Below, piece by piece: positions 18,890 through 23,459 of a DNA stretch of 23,459 bases (position 1 is its first letter; each line of letters begins with the position of its first letter). The notes under the pieces are model-generated. The model was not told where the DNA came from, did no database searches, and saw only the letters and a list, made by a program, of their open reading frames with translations. Source of the DNA: Entamoeba invadens IP1 (lineage: Eukaryota > Evosea > Mastigamoebida > Endamoebidae); assembly GCF_000330505.1 (NCBI RefSeq), contig NW_004440103.1:54869-78327 (forward strand). Reading direction: 5' to 3'. The translations under genes were made by a program, and so were the position numbers.

Positions 18890-19310
18890 CGGCTACCTGA
18901 ATTAAAAATGTATTATATCTCGAAAACGAATATGCTGTATTAACCAAATGGAATGTGTCTAAAATTGCAAGCATACATTCAAAGCTTGTAATTCTCTGTA
19001 TGTTTATTATATCTAAACAATTACAACCAACAACCAAGGCGTCATTAATGTACAAATAACATTATTATTATTAACATACACTCTCTCTTTAATCAACACC
19101 AAACGAAAACAATGCGCACTTCCCCACTTGGTTACAAAACATCATTATTATTGTACATGGGTTGTTTCTGCTTGTTTTAAAATTTAAAGTATTAACCATA
19201 CAGAAAGTGATCATGCATATAGACGCCGGCTTGTACATAGTCGGCAACCAATGTAATTGGACAAGATATCCTTGTGAAATAGCCATTGCCATTACGACTC
19301 TTTTATAACA
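18890..19310 (+). pseudogene. Unrecognised coding remnants, orientation uncertain
   Basis: Two plus-strand frames look coding: LYLENEYAVLTKWNVSKIAS continuing to a TAA near 19046, and a 72-codon run near 19091-19306 (NNAHFPTWLQNIIIIVHG, then IQKVIMHIDAGLYIVGNQC). The minus strand also has open frames over the same bases (19292-19089 and 19055-18870). Higher local GC, for example around 19200-19270, suggests decayed coding DNA. Neither strand gives a family I recognise. Confidence 0.25.
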
Positions 19311-19379
19311 ATAAAGGAGTCCCTCTTTGTTGTTTAAATAAAGTTAGACTGAATTAAAAAATCAATAAAACAAATTAAT

Positions 19380-19439
19380 AGCGCTTATACGGCACAATAA
19401 CAGTCTACACAACAAATCACAGAGGTGTGAGCGCTTATA
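19380..19439 (+). repeat. AGCGCTTATA direct repeat pair
   Basis: AGCGCTTATA occurs at 19380-19389 and 19430-19439, 50 bp apart, in otherwise unremarkable sequence. It could be a remnant target duplication around a 40-bp insert, or chance. Confidence 0.25.
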
Positions 19440-20825
19440 ATTATAATATTTATATTGTAAATATAATACAGAGAAAGACACAAAGGAAATAAATGAAGAT
19501 TTAAGAAGAAATGAAGAAGAAGTCGCTGGGATATAATTGATCGATTACATTGTCAGTTCGTTGTTTTTTATTTGAACATTTGTTATAAATTTTAAAATAG
19601 CTTATAATTAATTATACAGTAAGTAATAAACGTATAGACAAATTTTAATTATTTATAAACTTTCTATTCAAAAATTAATAAAACATCTAACATTCATACA
19701 TTTTATTATAGTAGTCAGGTCGACAGAAATATTATCAAATAATCAAATAAAAAGTATTTGACATAATTGAAACCTTAATGAATACTGTTTATCTATGTTG
19801 ATGTATTTTGTGGTTGTTGTGTGTAAATCTGATGACAAAAATGACCAAATTCAAATTAAAGCAGTTTTTATTTAAATGTTACTGATGATGCAATCAACTA
19901 ATTATTTCTAATTCACAAAAGTTGTCAAGTTATTAATTAATAAAAATGTATAACGTTCAAAAACGTGAGGATGAAAAAGTTGTTATGAAAATAAAACAAT
20001 TTTAAATCACAACAACAATCTAAAATAAGATATTCATATCTAAATGAAATGATTGATTTGAATTTGAATTTGTGTTGGATTAAATTGTATATCATGAATG
20101 TTTGAAATATTACAGTAAAAAACACAAAAATATTTACAGACCACACACAGAGTACTTTTACTATCTCTAAATAAAATTAAATTCTGAAAACTATAACCAA
20201 AAAACAGTTAAAAATCATCAACACAACATCAAATCATTTAATTCTATTTTTAAAATTTGAAATCAAATGATTTAACATCTCAAATTGTAATATGGTTTAA
20301 TTAATCAACAATAACTATGCGTTTCATGACATCCTTTTTGAAACATTAAAAACACATTGCACATTTTTGATGAGTTTGTTGAATATTTAATGACAACGAA
20401 GTACCCTATTTAGATTACATCAACAATACCATTTAATTTGTTTGTATTTAATAACTAATGATACTTTGTGTTAAAAAATGTTTGTTGTAGCTCAAACAAT
20501 AATTGTGACTTATATTTCACGCTTTCTTGTGTAAATAAGTGATTAAAAATAAGTATTGTTGATTTAAAAACATAAATATTTGGAATGAAGTTTTTTATTA
20601 CTCGAACTTAATCTAAAAAATATTTGGAATGATGGTCTTGATTAACGTTAAATTGAGAAACTAAATATTAGTTTTATTTAAAATGAATAATGTATATTTT
20701 CTAACAAAGAAATCACAATTATACATTTATATTAATAATATAAATTATATCGTACTTATTGTCTATATTTTTTATTTAATTACAAACAACAAAAGTATGT
20801 ACCTCTCGTATTGAAAATAACAAGA
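19440..20825. other. AT-rich intergenic DNA
   Basis: A short charged, coil-like frame at about 19470-19538 (TEKDTKEINEDLRRNEEEV) may be another remnant. AAATCATTT near 20235 and AAATGATTT near 20267 form a weak fold-back. The minus-strand frame at 19937-20146 is Phe/Ile-rich low complexity. No gene is supported. Confidence 0.45.
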
Positions 20826-20844
20826 TGTTCAACGAAAAAAACAA

Positions 20845-21338
20845 GTTAATTGTTCGAAAAGACGATGCTTTGATTATTGAAGCCACTAAAAGTGTGTGAA
20901 AAACAGTTGTAAATAAACGCATTTAAAAGTTGGTGCGGAGAAATTGTTCAAGAAATGCAAAGTGTTCATTAATTTGACTGGTTGTCAAGAATGTGTTTCA
21001 CCAAAAATGTTGGAAGGAAGAACAATGAACCGTGTTAAAATGTGAGATGGAATTTTTTTTGTTAATAAACAAAATGTGATAAGTTTAATCAGAAATTGAA
21101 AGATGTGCACAACAAAAAAATGAGATAAGTGTAAAGAGAATTTATTATTTCTGAAAACACATACAATACGCCATACAAACAAGGCGACACTGGATGTAAG
21201 GTTGGTATGAACAAAAGTGAATCATTGAGAATTAATGTTGTAGCTTTGGTATATGTCTTGATGATCATTTTTCATGTTATTTTGTGGTTGTTTTTGGTTC
21301 AAAAATCTGTTTTTATTATTAACATTAATATTATGTAA
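20845..21338 (+). pseudogene. Decayed Cys-rich type I membrane protein
   Basis: One frame from about 20848 reads N-C-S-K-R-R-C-F-D-Y with stops, then K-C-V-K-N-S-C-K, then KLFKKCKVFINLTGCQECVS and MLEGRTMNRVKM before a TGA near 21043. The spacing of cysteines resembles the CXXC-type ectodomains of Entamoeba transmembrane kinases and other Cys-rich surface proteins. Further on, another frame reads NTYNTPYKQGDTGCKVGMNK and then a single hydrophobic span (RINVVALVYVLMIIFHVILW) followed by a TAA at 21336-21338. The order of a Cys-rich exterior then one membrane helix suits a type I receptor cut off before any cytoplasmic domain. At least three stops and a frameshift make it a pseudogene. The specific family is inference. 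Confidence 0.45.
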
Positions 21339-21955
21339 TTGTCATAATTACAAATTTCAAACAATGGGAATGAATACATGTAAGAATATTATCAAAAAGC
21401 GGATTTAGATTGATTTATTAGTCTTATCTATATATAAAGAGAAAAGTATATTTTGAATTTAATATATAATTTGCATTACCATCACCACTTCTAAAAATAG
21501 ATTTCTTATTTTTTCTATTTGATACTTATTAAGAATTCAATTATGACTCACCATGTTTATGATAGGCTGGTTTGCATGACTCAGAGTAGTTGTCTACATC
21601 AACTATTTTTTCGCCCCCTTTTCGCATTCTCATGTTCTGTGTAATTTTGTGTATTTCCTGGTTCAAAAGATGCTCTTCCCAAATTCACTTATTCACGAAA
21701 AATAGACGCCTTTGACTGTTTATTTATAATGAAATAGAAAATAAGAATTGGACAGTACGACTTTGATTTTTCTTCGAGTATGTAATTTTCTATTTAACAA
21801 ATAGAATTCACAAGATAGAATGAAGATTTTTTATATTTTATTACCAAAGAAAGATATACAGCAAAGTGATGAAAAAAATGTATGGCAAAGATATATGTTA
21901 CAAATGATTAAAATTCACACAAAACACAAAACAACAAATAAAGCAAATAAGTTAT
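21339..21955. other. AT-rich intergenic DNA
   Basis: No gene recognised. A short less AT-biased stretch at 21595-21640 (with a run of C's) has no identifiable content. Confidence 0.45.
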
Positions 21956-21957
21956 AA

Positions 21958-22725
21958 ACAAAAACACTCTTTGTGTGAAATTGTAATTATCAATCAACTC
22001 TTTTTGTTTGGTGGTGTAAGTGGATAGGTTGCAATTGTTTTCATCAGTACGTTTCTTGTACACTGCTATACAATGACCATTTTTAAATCCAAAGTAATAT
22101 GAACTGTTTTAATGATGTAAATAAAAATAATAATTGTTATAATTTCCACGCTTCTCGATCTCTTTGGATTTGAAGTGCCACTTTCTACAAGTGAAAAGTA
22201 TAAAAATTGCCACTATCGAGCCAATGGTCAATAGCATTGATATTTCTCATGTAAGTACCACCAAACTTGTTGTGATTTGTGTCTTCTATCAAAAAGCACA
22301 AGTTGCTTTGTTTCATCATTTTTGCATCAAACATAGAAATACATTGTGACAAATTGTCTTTGCCCGAGTCAAACACAACACTCATAATCTTCATATCTGT
22401 TGACTTTTTAAATGTGATGTGTTCTCGCTTCATTATTTCTTTTTCATGTTTTCTTTTAGAATTGTTGTTTTTCGATTTGAATATTTTATCAACTTTGTTA
22501 TTATTTGTTTGGACAATTATATTGATTTAATCTTCAATTGGTTGTGTTTCTATTTACATTTATCATCAAGATGTGATATTCTGATGTCGTGTATCTCAAT
22601 CAACTTGTCGTTGTCATTATTTGAAGTGTTTTCCAAACCAGTAACAATTGTGTAAACTAATGTTTAAAAGGTTTTTTTCTTACAATAATCTCATCAAGTT
22701 TATCGAAGTATCCATTTTCGTTTTA
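21958..22725 (-). pseudogene. TLDc-domain protein pseudogene
   Basis: On the minus strand the frame from 22433 reads SVVFDSGKDNLSQCISMFDA, then KQSNLCFLIEDTNHNKFGG and NAIDHWLDSGNF. This matches the first half of the TLDc domain as found in many Entamoeba proteins (V-F-D-S-D...N-x-x-F-x-x-K-I...N-L-x-F-L-I-x-D...N-x-F-G-G). After a frameshift near 22190 a second frame reads NSSYYFGFKNGHCIAVYKK and DNYNFTQRVF, the C-terminal part. Upstream (22460-22725) lie charged helical pieces with stops (TIVTGLENTSNNDNDKLIE), consistent with the N-terminal coiled coil usual in these proteins. TLDc proteins are linked to oxidative-stress protection and V-ATPase regulation in other eukaryotes; the many Entamoeba paralogues are uncharacterised. 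This copy is broken. Confidence 0.65.
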
Positions 22726-23459
22726 AATGTTCAACCTTCAAACATTAAAAATGTTTTAAATAAACTTTATATTTTTATCATTATTTCACAATTGTTGTGA
22801 TTAATCAAATACAATAATTGAATTTACGTGTTGTTAAATACAAACAAGTAAATGTTGAGTAAGCAGAAGCAAAAATTATTAATAATAACAAGCAAACAGT
22901 AATTATAACAAAAATTTACGATATGATAAATTGTCAATTACAACGTTATTACATTCAGACAGATGAAAAAATGTGTGTTTCACTTTATATTTAACCGTGT
23001 TCATTTTAAGCAACTTCAAGCTTTTTATATAACTTTTTCAAATTTGAAGTGTTCAACATTTTCACAAAAAGGATCAACTTAAGCATCTTGTGTAACTGAA
23101 ACGCTTGTTGTATATAGCTCCGACAACTGTTGTATTACTTGCTCGACACTACCAAATTTGGCAATTTTTATTAATATTATTACAATTTTATTACATAATT
23201 AATAAAAACTATTATAACTTTTTTACTAATATTATGATAAGTTGATTAATAAACATCATATCAATTTAAATAGATTTAATTCAATAATGATTAGTACATA
23301 CAAATTATTAATTAACAAAGTTACTTGTTTAACTACAGTTTAATTAATATAAGTGTTGTTAACTTTGCTGGTGTTGAACAAAGATTTTTAAAACAATATC
23401 AACAAAAAGTAACTTGAAAGTCAATTATTAAAACAAATATTAGAGCATCAACAAAGTTT
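22726..23459. other. AT-rich intergenic DNA to window end
   Basis: No open frame with protein-like composition, no tRNA and no clear repeat. Confidence 0.5.

Noticed and set aside
1..23459. CRISPR arrays, bacterial operons or phage modules
   Set aside because: No spaced identical repeats of CRISPR form, no Shine-Dalgarno-led gene strings, and all recognisable genes are eukaryotic.

Overview
The window looks like nuclear DNA of an Entamoeba species, most likely a reptile-parasite lineage such as E. invadens. This is inference. It rests on extreme AT richness, short intron-less genes, a BspA-type leucine-rich repeat gene with the usual Entamoeba N-terminal domain, Entamoeba-like actin and TLDc remnants, TATTTAAA-type core promoters and a DNA transposon with TA target sites. 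Nothing bacterial (operons, Shine-Dalgarno sites, CRISPR) is visible.

Layout. 1-4.6 kb: AT-rich DNA with a decayed, unrecognised coding stretch (about 1222-1800), two diverged copies of a dispersed repeat in opposite orientation (340-480 and 3340-3490), an open frame without a start (3722-3974) and three consecutive hairpins (4045-4193). 4.63-5.62 kb, minus: a secreted, Pro/Thr/Glu-rich, GPI-anchor-type surface protein broken by two compensating frameshifts in homopolymer runs. 5.7-8.6 kb: gene-poor. 8.6-10.1 kb: a coiled-coil coding remnant (+) converging on an eroded ClpB/HSP101 pseudogene (-). 10.45-11.61 kb: an intact BspA-like LRR gene, the clearest host gene. 12.03-13.56 kb: a 1531-bp DNA transposon with near-perfect 329-bp terminal inverted repeats made of ~20-bp iterated motifs, flanked by TA, encoding a 172-aa protein that resembles only the DNA-binding half of a Tc1/mariner transposase. 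13.99-14.85 kb: a possible older inverted-repeat element. 15.1 kb: tRNA-Leu(CAG). 15.4-16.5 kb: actin pseudogene. 16.8-17.6 kb: phosphate/H+ symporter (PHO84-like MFS) pseudogene. 18.6-19.5 kb: decayed unrecognised coding stretches. 20.8-21.3 kb: decayed Cys-rich membrane protein. 21.96-22.7 kb, minus: TLDc-domain pseudogene.

Overall this is a gene graveyard: at least four recognisable eukaryotic gene families (ClpB, actin, phosphate transporter, TLDc) survive only as frame-broken copies. The intact items are one tRNA, one LRR gene and one recently moved transposon. There is no sign that the genes form a pathway. The most interesting object is the transposon, whose whole terminal repeats look like arrays of binding sites phased at about two helical turns and which still carries an open frame for a stand-alone DNA-binding protein.
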